A stretch of 9,207 nt of DNA from an uncultured Eubacteriales bacterium (GTDB lineage: Bacteria > Bacillota > Clostridia > Oscillospirales > UMGS1783), in assembly GCA_905209135.1 (NCBI GenBank), contig CAJLRT010000037.1, forward strand, positions 1 to 9,207, given 5' to 3'. How positions within the stretch are numbered: the first letter of the stretch is position 1; every line of letters starts with the position of its first letter. The notes beneath the pieces are model-generated. The model was given only the letters and a program-made list of their open reading frames with translations. It had not been told where the DNA came from and searched no databases. A program made the position numbers and the translations under genes. Below, in pieces: positions 1 to 6,979 of this stretch.

Positions 1-447
1 TCCGACCCGCGCATCATCGCCGCCGTAAAGGCCGCGGTCCGGATCCCGGTCTATGCGAGCGGGGATATCAACAGCCCCGCCGCCGCGCGGCGGATCGCGG
101 CCGAGACGGGCTGCGACGGTTTGATGATCGGCCGCGGCGCGCTGGGCGATCCATGGCTGTTTTCCCGTATCCGCGCCGGCTTTGAAGGCCTGCCGGAAGA
201 GAATCCGACCGTGCAGATGCGCATACATATGGCCCTGGAGCATGCAAAGCTGCTGTGCGAGGACAAGGGGGAGCGGCCCGGCATGCGCGAGAGCAGGAAG
301 CACACGGGCTGGTATTTGAAGGGGCTCAAGGGCGCCGCCCGTATCCGCAACGCGGCCAATCATGTGGAAACCTATGCGGAGCTGGACGCGCTGCTCCGCT
401 CATATCTCGATACACTACATGTCAGGGAGGAGGCCTCATATGAATGA
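1..447 (+). CDS. dusB: tRNA-dihydrouridine synthase, DusB family, C-terminal part (5'-truncated by window)
   Basis: Partial gene: the reading frame is open from base 1 and encodes the last 148 residues, ending at TGA 445-447. Dus enzymes are FMN proteins that reduce uridine to dihydrouridine in the tRNA D-loop, using NADPH. Visible are the end of the TIM barrel with the phosphate/FMN-binding strand (ASGDI at residues 20-24 of the fragment), then CDGLMIGRGALGDPW, the family's second FMN-contact segment. The helical tRNA-binding domain follows, with the typical RKHTGWYLKGLKGA stretch. The catalytic cysteine lies in the missing N-terminal half and cannot be checked. The gene overlaps the downstream sigma-factor gene by 8 nt, so the two are probably co-transcribed and translationally coupled. 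Family assignment is firm; DusB rather than another Dus subtype is inferred from the clostridial context and the C-terminal motifs. Confidence 0.9.
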   Translation, partial: SDPRIIAAVKAAVRIPVYASGDINSPAAARRIAAETGCDGLMIGRGALGDPWLFSRIRAGFEGLPEENPTVQMRIHMALEHAKLLCEDKGERPGMRESRKHTGWYLKGLKGAARIRNAANHVETYAELDALLRSYLDTLHVREEASYE

Positions 448-994
448 TATTGATGTCCTGCGCCGTGTCCGCGCGGGAAACACAAAAGCCTATGAGGAGC
501 TCGTGGTCAAATATGAAAAGCGGATATTCCAGGTCGCGCTGGGCCTTCTGCGGGACGAGCAGGACGCGCTGGACGCGACGCAGGAGGTTTTTGTCAAGGC
601 CTTTTTGCGGGCTGCGAATTTCCGCAACGAGTCGGAATACTATACATACCTGTTCCGAATCGCCGTCAACGAGTGCAAGGACGCGCTCAGCCGCCGTGCG
701 CGCCGCCGCACAGTCCCCCTGTACCGTGAGGACGACACGCCCATAGACCTGCCCGCGGAGGGGGAAGGGCTTCCCGAGCTGCTGGCGGCGGACGAGCTGA
801 AACAGGCGCTGTACGAGGAAATGCTCGGTTTGGACGAACCGTTCCGCCAGGCGCTTCTGCTGCGCAGCGTGTACCAGCTTTCCTATGAGCGGATCGCCGC
901 CGAGACGGAAACGGATATCGGCACGGTAAAATCGCGCATCTTCAGAGGCCGGGAACGAATTCGGAAAAATCTGACTGCGCGGAACCTTTTGTAG
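440..994 (+). CDS. RNA polymerase sigma factor, ECF (sigma-70 family, SigW-like)
   Basis: A 184-aa protein, the usual ECF size, with only sigma regions 2 and 4. Region 2 spans about residues 14-90, with the core-binding DALDATQEVFVKAF segment (42-55) and the -10-recognition stretch LFRIAVNECKDALSRR (71-86). Region 4 spans about 120-178, with the helix-turn-helix LSYERIAAETETDIGTVKSRIFRGRERIRK (147-176) that reads the -35 element. The linker (about 91-119) is acidic and variable. ATG 440 is chosen because GGGAGGAGG (425-433) sits 6 nt upstream; the open frame extends upstream to 362, but those codons lie in the dusB reading region and look unlike sigma sequence. The start lies inside the dusB stop region (8-nt overlap), suggesting translational coupling. 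The next gene encodes a zinc anti-sigma factor, presumably its partner. Target genes cannot be told from the window. Confidence 0.92.
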   Translation: MNDIDVLRRVRAGNTKAYEELVVKYEKRIFQVALGLLRDEQDALDATQEVFVKAFLRAANFRNESEYYTYLFRIAVNECKDALSRRARRRTVPLYREDDTPIDLPAEGEGLPELLAADELKQALYEEMLGLDEPFRQALLLRSVYQLSYERIAAETETDIGTVKSRIFRGRERIRKNLTARNLL

Positions 995-1005
995 GTTGAT
1001 TCGTC
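981..1005 (+). promoter_or_regulatory. Candidate ECF-sigma-type promoter for the anti-sigma gene
   Basis: GGAAC at 981-985, then exactly 16 nt, then CGTC at 1002-1005. This resembles the SigW-type ECF consensus (TGAAAC, 16 nt, CGT) in spacing and in the core AAC and CGT. It straddles the sigma-gene stop codon and would start transcription near 1012, just ahead of the anti-sigma ribosome binding site at 1017-1023. The -35 matches only 4 of 6 positions and the location inside the operon is unusual, so this is a hypothesis: the sigma factor may boost its own inhibitor. Confidence 0.25.
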
Positions 1006-1028
1006 CAATATACAGCGGGGTGAAAGTT

Positions 1029-1853
1029 TTGAAAAGCTGCGAAGAATACAGAGAGCTTATAAGTGCATATTACGATTTTGAACTGGACCGCGCCACCCGG
1101 ATGGAGGTGGAAGCCCATGTGGAGTCATGCGCACAGTGCGCGGAGGTGTTCCGGCAGTACGGGGAAATCTGCGGTCCGCTGGACACGGGCGCGATGCCGT
1201 CGTCGGTTGCGCAGCCGGTGATGGAGCGGATTACCTCCGCCGTTTCCGAGAGCGACCCGTTCGACAAGCAGGGCGGCGAGAAAAGCGGCAGGCAGAGCCG
1301 GCCGCTGAGCAGGACGGCAAAATCCTGGCTGACGGTTGCGGCCTGTTTGCTGCTGCTGATTACATCGGTGCTCTTTAACCAGGGCCCGGTGTCGGAATAC
1401 CAGATATATGAGAGCGCGGGTATGGACCAGGCCATGTCGTCCGCCTCATTCAGTGATAATGGGGAGCAATTCGAGGACGGTTACGCCGAAAGCAAAGCGG
1501 AACCGGAGTCCAGCGCGTCCGGCAGCGTGTCGGCCTCCGCCGCCCAGCCCCTTCTGGCGGCGCTGGAAAACGCGCGGCAGGTGCGGATCAAGCTGGACGG
1601 CGCGGACATTACGGTCACAGACCCGGCATCCATTGAACAGCTTCGCCTGTTTCTGGAAGAACAGCCTGCGGATGCGGAGGCGGACGTCTCTGCGGCGGAC
1701 ACAGTCGGCACGGTCGAGCTTGTGCCGGACGCGGGGCTGGAGATTTCCATTACCGCCGATTATACAATCGTGTGCAAGGACGGGGAACAGACCGTTTCCA
1801 TTGCGCCGGAAAAGGCCGCGCTGGAGGAGACGCTGCAAAAACTGGACCAGTGA
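1029..1853 (+). CDS. Membrane anti-sigma factor with N-terminal zinc-binding (ZAS/zf-HC2-like) domain
   Basis: Predicted 274-aa single-pass membrane protein that should hold the upstream ECF sigma inactive. The N-terminus carries the zinc anti-sigma signature: C4, then H30-x3-C34-x2-C37 (HVESCAQC). A polar linker (about 45-98) leads to one transmembrane helix at about 99-117 (WLTVAACLLLLITSVLF), so the zinc domain is cytoplasmic and residues 118-274 face outside. The outer part has a Ser/Ala/Glu-rich low-complexity stretch, then a predicted beta-rich end domain (about 175-274) that I do not recognise. The start is placed at TTG 1029, with GGGGTGA (1017-1023) 5 nt upstream; this gives the M-K-x-C-E-E beginning typical of the family. 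An upstream TTG at 996 lacks a ribosome binding site. It lies 34 nt after the sigma gene. Signal, protease and partner are inferred only from family knowledge. Confidence 0.85.
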   Translation: MKSCEEYRELISAYYDFELDRATRMEVEAHVESCAQCAEVFRQYGEICGPLDTGAMPSSVAQPVMERITSAVSESDPFDKQGGEKSGRQSRPLSRTAKSWLTVAACLLLLITSVLFNQGPVSEYQIYESAGMDQAMSSASFSDNGEQFEDGYAESKAEPESSASGSVSASAAQPLLAALENARQVRIKLDGADITVTDPASIEQLRLFLEEQPADAEADVSAADTVGTVELVPDAGLEISITADYTIVCKDGEQTVSIAPEKAALEETLQKLDQ

Positions 1854-1891
1854 CGGCCTGAGAATCAAAACCCCTGCGCTTGTCGCATCGG

Positions 1892-1931
1892 AATACAGGA
1901 GGGACGGCAGAACGCCGCCCCTCCTGTATTT
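1892..1931 (+). terminator. Hairpin terminator after the anti-sigma gene
   Basis: A perfect 12-bp stem pairs 1892-1903 (AATACAGGAGGG) with 1919-1930 (CCCTCCTGTATT). An A·C mismatch and 4 more base pairs (1905-1908 with 1914-1917) follow, around a 5-nt loop. The T stretch after it is short (ATTTAT), so termination may be partial. It lies 38 nt after the anti-sigma stop and marks the end of the dusB-sigma-anti-sigma unit. Confidence 0.7.
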
Positions 1932-1981
1932 ATCACACCCGCACAGCCCCGGGCCGCCCGCATATCCGCTTGCGCTGCCCG

Positions 1982-2008
1982 CCCGCGCCGGCCTCCGCCG
2001 GGTTTTTT
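1982..2008 (+). terminator. Second, GC-rich hairpin with T6 run before recJ
   Basis: CCCG (1982-1985) pairs with CGGG (1999-2002). Inside it, GC and GG steps pair with interruptions, around a small CCT loop. Six T residues follow directly at 2003-2008. The stem has bulges but the T run is good, so this is a plausible backup intrinsic terminator, ending 17 nt before the recJ -35 box. The rest of the 238-nt gap (1854-2091) holds only the first hairpin and the recJ promoter. Confidence 0.5.
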
Positions 2009-2024
2009 GCATTTGAAATAGCCG

Positions 2025-2053
2025 TTGAATATGGGGCCTGGATGTGCTATAAT
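2025..2053 (+). promoter_or_regulatory. SigA-type promoter of the recJ-relA-hydrolase-hemZ operon
   Basis: TTGAAT at 2025-2030 and TATAAT at 2048-2053 are separated by exactly 17 nt, with an extended -10 TG at 2045-2046. Transcription should start near 2060, giving a leader of about 30 nt before the recJ start at 2092. No other comparable promoter was seen ahead of recJ. This is the likely housekeeping promoter for the four genes that follow. Confidence 0.85.
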
Positions 2054-2091
2054 TATATATTATTAACTCATGGGTCATGGAGGGAGTGCAC

Positions 2092-4161
2092 ATGTCAAAG
2101 TGCCGGATGTTGGAATGTCCGGGCACGGAAGAACAAATCGACAGCATATCGACCCGCTGCGGGGTCGATAGGATTATTGCGAAAATTTTGATTGGGCGCG
2201 GGGTGGACACGGCGGAAAAGGCGCAGCTTTTTTTGGATCAGAACCACAAGCTCTTTCACGATCCCTTTCTGCTGCCCGATATGGAACGGGCGGTCGCCCG
2301 GCTCCAGCGCGCGATAGAGGGCGGGGAACAGATCCTTGTGGTCGGCGACTCGGACGCCGACGGCATCACGGCGACTGCGATCATGATGCAGTACCTGCAA
2401 AGCCGCTCCGCAAACGCGCATTATACCATACCCGACAATGGGGACAACCTGTCCCTGTTTTCACAGCAGAGCCTTGCGGATATGCTGGCGCGCGGCGTGC
2501 GGCTTATCGTGACGGTCGATCTCGGCGTTTCGGCAGTGGAACAGATCACCGCGTTCCAGGCCCGCGGGATCGACGTAATTGTAACCGACCACCACGAGTG
2601 CAAAAGGGAGCTGCCCGCCTGCTATGCGGTTATCGACCCCAAACGCCCGCACTCCGGATACCCGTTTGACGGTCTGTCCGGCGCCGGCGTGGCGCTGAAG
2701 CTGGTGTGCGCGCACGCGCTGCGCTACGGGGACATGCGCGCGGCGTTCTATGAGAGCTGCGACCTTGCCGCCGTCGGCACCGTGGCGGATGCAATGCCCC
2801 TTCTCGACGAAAACCGCTTCATCGTCAGCCGCGGTCTTGACCGGATCAACGAACACCGGCGTATCGCCATGGGCGCGCTGCTCGCGACGGCTGGATACAA
2901 TCCGGAGCGCAAGGTGACGGCTTCGTCGGCGGGATTTGTGCTCGCGCCGCGGATCAACGCCGCGGGCCGGATCAACCAGGCCGGACTCGCGGTGGAGATG
3001 TTCCTGTCCAAGTCCTACAGCCGCGCGAAAGAGATTGCGGACGTGCTCGCCGGCGCCAACCATGAACGCCAGAAGCTGGAGAGCTCCGCGTTGAAAGAGG
3101 TCTCCGGCCTGATCGACGAGACGGTGGATATCGACCGGGACAAGCTCATCCTGATTCGGGTCGATAAATGGCAGACCGGGATCGCAGGCATCGTCGCCTC
3201 CCGGCTTGTGGACCGGTATGGCCTGCCCAGCATCGTCGTCTCCTTTGCCGACGGCGTCGGCCGCGGATCGGGCCGCAGCGTGGAGGGCTTCAACCTCTTT
3301 CAGGCGCTGGAGGACGACCGCGACCTGCTCATAGAGTACGGCGGCCACCCGCTGGCGGCGGGCTTCGCCGTGGAACAGGCCAAGTACGAAACGCTGGCGC
3401 AGCGGCTGCGGGAAAAGGCCCAGCGCGCCTATGAAGAAAACGCTTTTCGGCGGCATATTATGATAGAGTCGGAGCTGGACGCCGCCTCGGTCAATCTCCG
3501 CTTCGCGCAGCAGCTTCTGCGGCTGGAGCCATACGGCAGCGGCAACCCCCAGCCTGTGTTCATGATGGAGGACGTGGAGATCGAGGAGGTGCTGTCGCTT
3601 GCCAACGAGCGGCATCTGCGCTTTAACCTGCGCAAGGACGGCAGGCGCTTTGTCGGCCTGCGCTTTGGAAAGACGATCTGGGAAAACAAGTGCACGGCGG
3701 GGGACCGGGTCAGAATCGCATTCGCGGTGGATGTGAGCGTCTACCGCGGCAAGAACAGCCTGCAGCTCATTCTGAAAGATATCAAGCTCTCGCAGGAGGA
3801 TGAACACGCCGGCTTTGAGGAGGAGTACCGCGCATACGAGGCGGACCCGGCATACGTCCTGCCCGCCGGGGCGGTGCCCAGCCGGCAGGACGTGGTGGAC
3901 GTATACAGCTATTTCCTGCGCACAAGCCACGAGGCCGGCGCGCACCACATGTACAATCCCGCGGTGGCGGCGCGGCGGGTAAGCCGCAGCTACGGGCGGC
4001 CGGTCAACTTTGCGCAGCTCATGCTCTCTGTGGAGATCCTCAGCGAGCTGAATATGATAGAATATCAGAAGCAGGGCAAATATATATATGTAAAGACCAA
4101 AACCTGCGCGGACAAGGCGAACCTGAGCAAATCGGCGCTCTGGCGCCGCGTCAGAGGATAG
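2092..4161 (+). CDS. recJ: Single-stranded-DNA-specific exonuclease RecJ
   Basis: A 689-aa 5'-to-3' single-strand DNA exonuclease of the DHH/DHHA1 phosphoesterase family, acting in recombination, mismatch and base-excision repair. Metal-binding motifs are present in order: GDSDADG (85-91), VDLG (D143), TDHH (165-168) and GTVADAMP (D233). The DHHA1 part shows GRGSGRS (390-396) and GGHPLAAGF (417-425). PYGSGNPQP (480-488) leads into the OB-like domain. A C-terminal region (about 595-689) resembles the extension of Bacillus/Clostridium RecJ; the whole is somewhat shorter than B. subtilis RecJ (786 aa). The start is ATG 2092, with GGAGGG (2079-2084) 7 nt upstream; ATG 2077 overlaps that site and is less likely. 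Oddities: S87 where family members usually have Tyr/Phe, Q361 in WQTG where His is usual, no recognisable GYGL motif after the first motif, and NAAGRIN for NAAGRLG. relA follows after 8 nt. Confidence 0.93.
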   Translation: MSKCRMLECPGTEEQIDSISTRCGVDRIIAKILIGRGVDTAEKAQLFLDQNHKLFHDPFLLPDMERAVARLQRAIEGGEQILVVGDSDADGITATAIMMQYLQSRSANAHYTIPDNGDNLSLFSQQSLADMLARGVRLIVTVDLGVSAVEQITAFQARGIDVIVTDHHECKRELPACYAVIDPKRPHSGYPFDGLSGAGVALKLVCAHALRYGDMRAAFYESCDLAAVGTVADAMPLLDENRFIVSRGLDRINEHRRIAMGALLATAGYNPERKVTASSAGFVLAPRINAAGRINQAGLAVEMFLSKSYSRAKEIADVLAGANHERQKLESSALKEVSGLIDETVDIDRDKLILIRVDKWQTGIAGIVASRLVDRYGLPSIVVSFADGVGRGSGRSVEGFNLFQALEDDRDLLIEYGGHPLAAGFAVEQAKYETLAQRLREKAQRAYEENAFRRHIMIESELDAASVNLRFAQQLLRLEPYGSGNPQPVFMMEDVEIEEVLSLANERHLRFNLRKDGRRFVGLRFGKTIWENKCTAGDRVRIAFAVDVSVYRGKNSLQLILKDIKLSQEDEHAGFEEEYRAYEADPAYVLPAGAVPSRQDVVDVYSYFLRTSHEAGAHHMYNPAVAARRVSRSYGRPVNFAQLMLSVEILSELNMIEYQKQGKYIYVKTKTCADKANLSKSALWRRVRG

Positions 4162-4169
4162 GGAGGACC

Positions 4170-6332
4170 ATGGACTACCGAGAACAGCTCCTGCAGGGCC
4201 TGGAGCACGCGAATGTACAACTGGATCAGGAAAAAATCATGCACGCCTACGCCATCGCCGCGCAGAAGCACGAGGGCCAGGCGCGCACCTCCGGCGAGCC
4301 GTATATTTCCCACCCGGTCGCCGTGGCGCTCATCCTTGTGGAGATGGACTGCGATACGGACACGGTCATAGCCGCGCTGCTGCACGACACCCTGGAGGAC
4401 ACCGACCTGTCGCCGCAGGTAATCAAGCGCGACTTCGGTGCGGACGTGCTGCTGATCGTGGAGGGCGTGTCCAAGCTGCGGCATATCAACTATACCACCA
4501 AGGAGGACGCGCAGGCCGAGAACCTGCGCAAAATGCTCCTCGCCATGGTCCGGGATATCCGCGTAATCCTCATCAAGCTGGCCGACCGGCTGCACAACAT
4601 GCGCACGCTCGACGTGCGCCCGCCTGAAAAACAGCGGGCCACTTCGTTTGAAACCATGTCGATCTTCGCGCCGCTTGCCGACATGCTCGGCATGCAGCGC
4701 ATCAAAGCCGAGCTGGAGGACCGGTCCCTGTATTACCTGGACCCGATCGGCTACGCCGAAATCGAGCAGAAGATCGGCGAAGTGCGCGGCCGGGGCGAGC
4801 AGGTGCTCGCGTCGATCAAGGAGAAGCTCGCCATGCGCCTGGACGAGGAGCACTACCACTATACGATTGATTCGCGCATCAAGCAGATTTACAGCATATA
4901 CAACAAAATGTACGGCCAGAACAAGACCTTTGACGAAATCTACGACCTGTTCGCCGTGCGCATTATTGTGGACGAGGTGTCCGACTGCTACAACGTGCTC
5001 GGCATTATCCACGATATGTTCAAGCCCATTCCGGGCCGGTTTAAGGACTATATCTCCACCCCCAAGCCCAACATGTACCAGTCTCTGCACACCGTGGTGC
5101 TGGGCCGGGAGGCCATCCCGTTTGAGGTGCAGATCCGCACGTGGGAAATGCACCGCGTCGCCGAGTACGGCATCGCGGCGCACTGGAAGTACAAGGGCGG
5201 CATCACCGGCGCGGATTCGATCGACAGCAAGCTCGAATGGGTGCGTTCGCTCATTGAAGACCAGAGCGAGCGTATCGACAACGAGGACTTCATGCAGGAG
5301 CTGAAAGTCAATCTCTTTGCCGACCAGGTGTTCGTGTTCACGCCCAAGGGCGACGTAATCAATCTGCCGGCCGGGTCCAACCCGATCGACTTTGCATACA
5401 GCATCCACACCGCCGTCGGCAACAAGATGATCGGCGCGAAGGTCAACGGCAAGATCGTCGAACTGTCCTACACCCTGCACAACGGCGATATTGTCGAGAT
5501 CCTCACCTCGGCGGCGGAACGCGGCCCCTCGCGCGACTGGATCGGAATGGTCCGCACCAACGGCGCCCGCTCCAAGATCCGCCAGTATTTCAAGCGCGAA
5601 AAGCGGGAGGAGAATATCGAGCGCGGCAAAGAGGGCTTTGAGCACGAGCTGCGCCGCAACCGCATCCCGCTCAGCGGCGAAATATACGACCAGCTCGTGG
5701 AATCGGTGCTGGCCCGTTTCCAGCTCAAGGACCTCGACGAGCTGTACGCCACCATCGGCTACGGCGGCCTGACGCTGAGCAAGATCATGCCCAAGCTGCG
5801 CGAGGAATACCGCGCGCTGCGCGCCCCGGCCAAGGAGCCGGAGAAGCTGGACGGCGAAGTCCCTGCCAACCGCGCCTCAGGCGGCGTAATCGTGGAGGGG
5901 ATCGACAACTGCCTCGTCAAGCTCTCCCATTGCTGCAACCCCCTGCCGGGCGACGACATCGTGGGCTTTATAACCCGCGGCTACGGCGTGTCGGTCCACA
6001 AGGCCGACTGCCCGAACATCCGCAGCCTCATGGCGACCGACGAGGGGATGTCGCGCATTATCAACGTGTCGTGGGACTATTACGACACGAAATGGTTCGC
6101 CGCGACCCTGACCCTCACATGTTATAACCGGATCGGCCTTGCGGCCGACATCACCACCGCGCTCGCCAACCTGCACGTCATGATCCACCGCCTCTCCGCA
6201 CGGGAGACCAAGGACCGCTATGTCAAAATTTCGGTGACGATCGACGTCAAGAGCCTGGAACATCTGGACACGGTGAGCGCGCGGCTGAAAAAGATCAACA
6301 GCGTAATCGAAATTGTAAGGGGAGCAAATTGA
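4170..6332 (+). CDS. relA: Bifunctional (p)ppGpp synthetase/hydrolase (RelA/SpoT homologue, long RSH)
   Basis: A 720-aa full-length Rel enzyme that makes (p)ppGpp from ATP and GDP/GTP and hydrolyses it, running the stringent response on the ribosome. The HD hydrolase domain keeps R39, H48, HD 72-73, ED 76-77 and N143, equivalent to the catalytic set of Streptococcus equisimilis Rel. The synthetase domain keeps D259 (YDLFAVRI) and E319 (EVQIRT). Its RFKD motif (290-293) is the RxKD form of bifunctional enzymes, not the ExDD form of synthetase-only RelA. A TGS domain (about 386-447), a helical region, a zinc-finger-like segment (C581, HCC 587-589, DC 613-614) and an ACT domain (about 641-718) follow. 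Both activities are expected. ATG 4170 lies 8 nt after the recJ stop. The best Shine-Dalgarno, GGAGG at 4162-4166, is only 3 nt from the start, shorter than usual. The hydrolase gene downstream overlaps by 1 nt. Confidence 0.96.
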   Translation: MDYREQLLQGLEHANVQLDQEKIMHAYAIAAQKHEGQARTSGEPYISHPVAVALILVEMDCDTDTVIAALLHDTLEDTDLSPQVIKRDFGADVLLIVEGVSKLRHINYTTKEDAQAENLRKMLLAMVRDIRVILIKLADRLHNMRTLDVRPPEKQRATSFETMSIFAPLADMLGMQRIKAELEDRSLYYLDPIGYAEIEQKIGEVRGRGEQVLASIKEKLAMRLDEEHYHYTIDSRIKQIYSIYNKMYGQNKTFDEIYDLFAVRIIVDEVSDCYNVLGIIHDMFKPIPGRFKDYISTPKPNMYQSLHTVVLGREAIPFEVQIRTWEMHRVAEYGIAAHWKYKGGITGADSIDSKLEWVRSLIEDQSERIDNEDFMQELKVNLFADQVFVFTPKGDVINLPAGSNPIDFAYSIHTAVGNKMIGAKVNGKIVELSYTLHNGDIVEILTSAAERGPSRDWIGMVRTNGARSKIRQYFKREKREENIERGKEGFEHELRRNRIPLSGEIYDQLVESVLARFQLKDLDELYATIGYGGLTLSKIMPKLREEYRALRAPAKEPEKLDGEVPANRASGGVIVEGIDNCLVKLSHCCNPLPGDDIVGFITRGYGVSVHKADCPNIRSLMATDEGMSRIINVSWDYYDTKWFAATLTLTCYNRIGLAADITTALANLHVMIHRLSARETKDRYVKISVTIDVKSLEHLDTVSARLKKINSVIEIVRGAN

Positions 6333-6979
6333 TGATCCTGTCAAGACTCAAAGTGGGACCCATACAGACAAACTGCTATGTGGTCAAATCCGATACGTCC
6401 GACGTCGGCTTTGTCGTAGACCCCGGCGCGTCGGCCGACAAAATCCTGGAGGAAGTGGACAAGCTCGGCGTCCGCGTCAAATATGTGGTTCTGACCCACG
6501 GCCACTTTGACCACACCTTTGCGGCAAAGGAGGTCGCAGAGCATACCGGCGCGGCCCTTGTCCTGCACGCGGACGACCGGAAGCTGATGGAGGACGGCGG
6601 CGGCATCGGCCGCCATGTGTACCCCTCCCGGATCCGGGAGATCATGGCCAGAGTGTACCTCCCGCCTGATATCGTCGTGCACGAGGGCGACGAACTGGAG
6701 GCGGGGGATATGACCCTTCGCTTTCTGCACACGCCGGGCCATACCATGGGCAGCATGATCGTGCTGTGCGAAGACGTGGCCTTCACGGGCGACACTGTGC
6801 TCGAACACGTCGTCGGCAGGACGGATTTTCATGAGAGCAACCCGTTCGCCATGGAGGAGAGCCTGCGCAAGGTCGCGCGCCTGGAGGGCGATTACCGCCT
6901 CTGCCCCGGCCACGGCGACTTCTCCACGCTGGAATATGAGAAACGGAACAACCCATACCTGAAGGATATACGGATATGA
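6332..6979 (+). CDS. Metallo-beta-lactamase-fold hydrolase, glyoxalase II-like
   Basis: A 215-aa single-domain protein of the GloB/YqgX type. The metal-binding signature is complete: THGHFDH (H56, H58, D60, H61), H137 in TPGHTMGS, D154 in FTGDT and H194 in PGHGDFST. Two metal ions (usually zinc or iron) are expected. The short form without the C-terminal glyoxalase II substrate domain suggests a thioester hydrolase acting on S-lactoyl-thiols such as those from methylglyoxal detoxification, but the real substrate is unknown. ATG 6332 is chosen because AAGGGGAG (6317-6324) sits 7 nt upstream and the start overlaps the relA stop (TGATG); the TTG one codon earlier is less likely. The gene overlaps hemZ by 4 nt (ATGA). 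The same neighbours occur in many Clostridia. Confidence 0.9.
   Translation: MILSRLKVGPIQTNCYVVKSDTSDVGFVVDPGASADKILEEVDKLGVRVKYVVLTHGHFDHTFAAKEVAEHTGAALVLHADDRKLMEDGGGIGRHVYPSRIREIMARVYLPPDIVVHEGDELEAGDMTLRFLHTPGHTMGSMIVLCEDVAFTGDTVLEHVVGRTDFHESNPFAMEESLRKVARLEGDYRLCPGHGDFSTLEYEKRNNPYLKDIRI

Noticed and set aside
366..390. GGAAAC at 366-371 as an ECF -35 box for the sigma gene
   Set aside because: No CGT-type -10 lies at the required 16-nt distance; only GCG/CGC is found there.
362..439. Upstream extension of the sigma-factor start
   Set aside because: The extra 26 residues do not look like sigma sequence and overlap dusB codons, while ATG 440 has an excellent Shine-Dalgarno.
996..1028. 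Upstream TTG start for the anti-sigma factor
   Set aside because: No ribosome binding site precedes it, and it would add 11 residues before the typical family N-terminus. TTG 1029 has GGGGTGA at a good distance.
2461..3948. Long open frame on the - strand (495 codons) opposite recJ
   Set aside because: Same shadow effect; the + strand encodes every RecJ motif in this stretch.
4065..5645. Long open frame on the - strand (526 codons) across the recJ end and relA start
   Set aside because: It lies opposite two clearly coding genes. High GC and codon bias leave few stops in the shadow frame, and the translation shows no recognisable domain.
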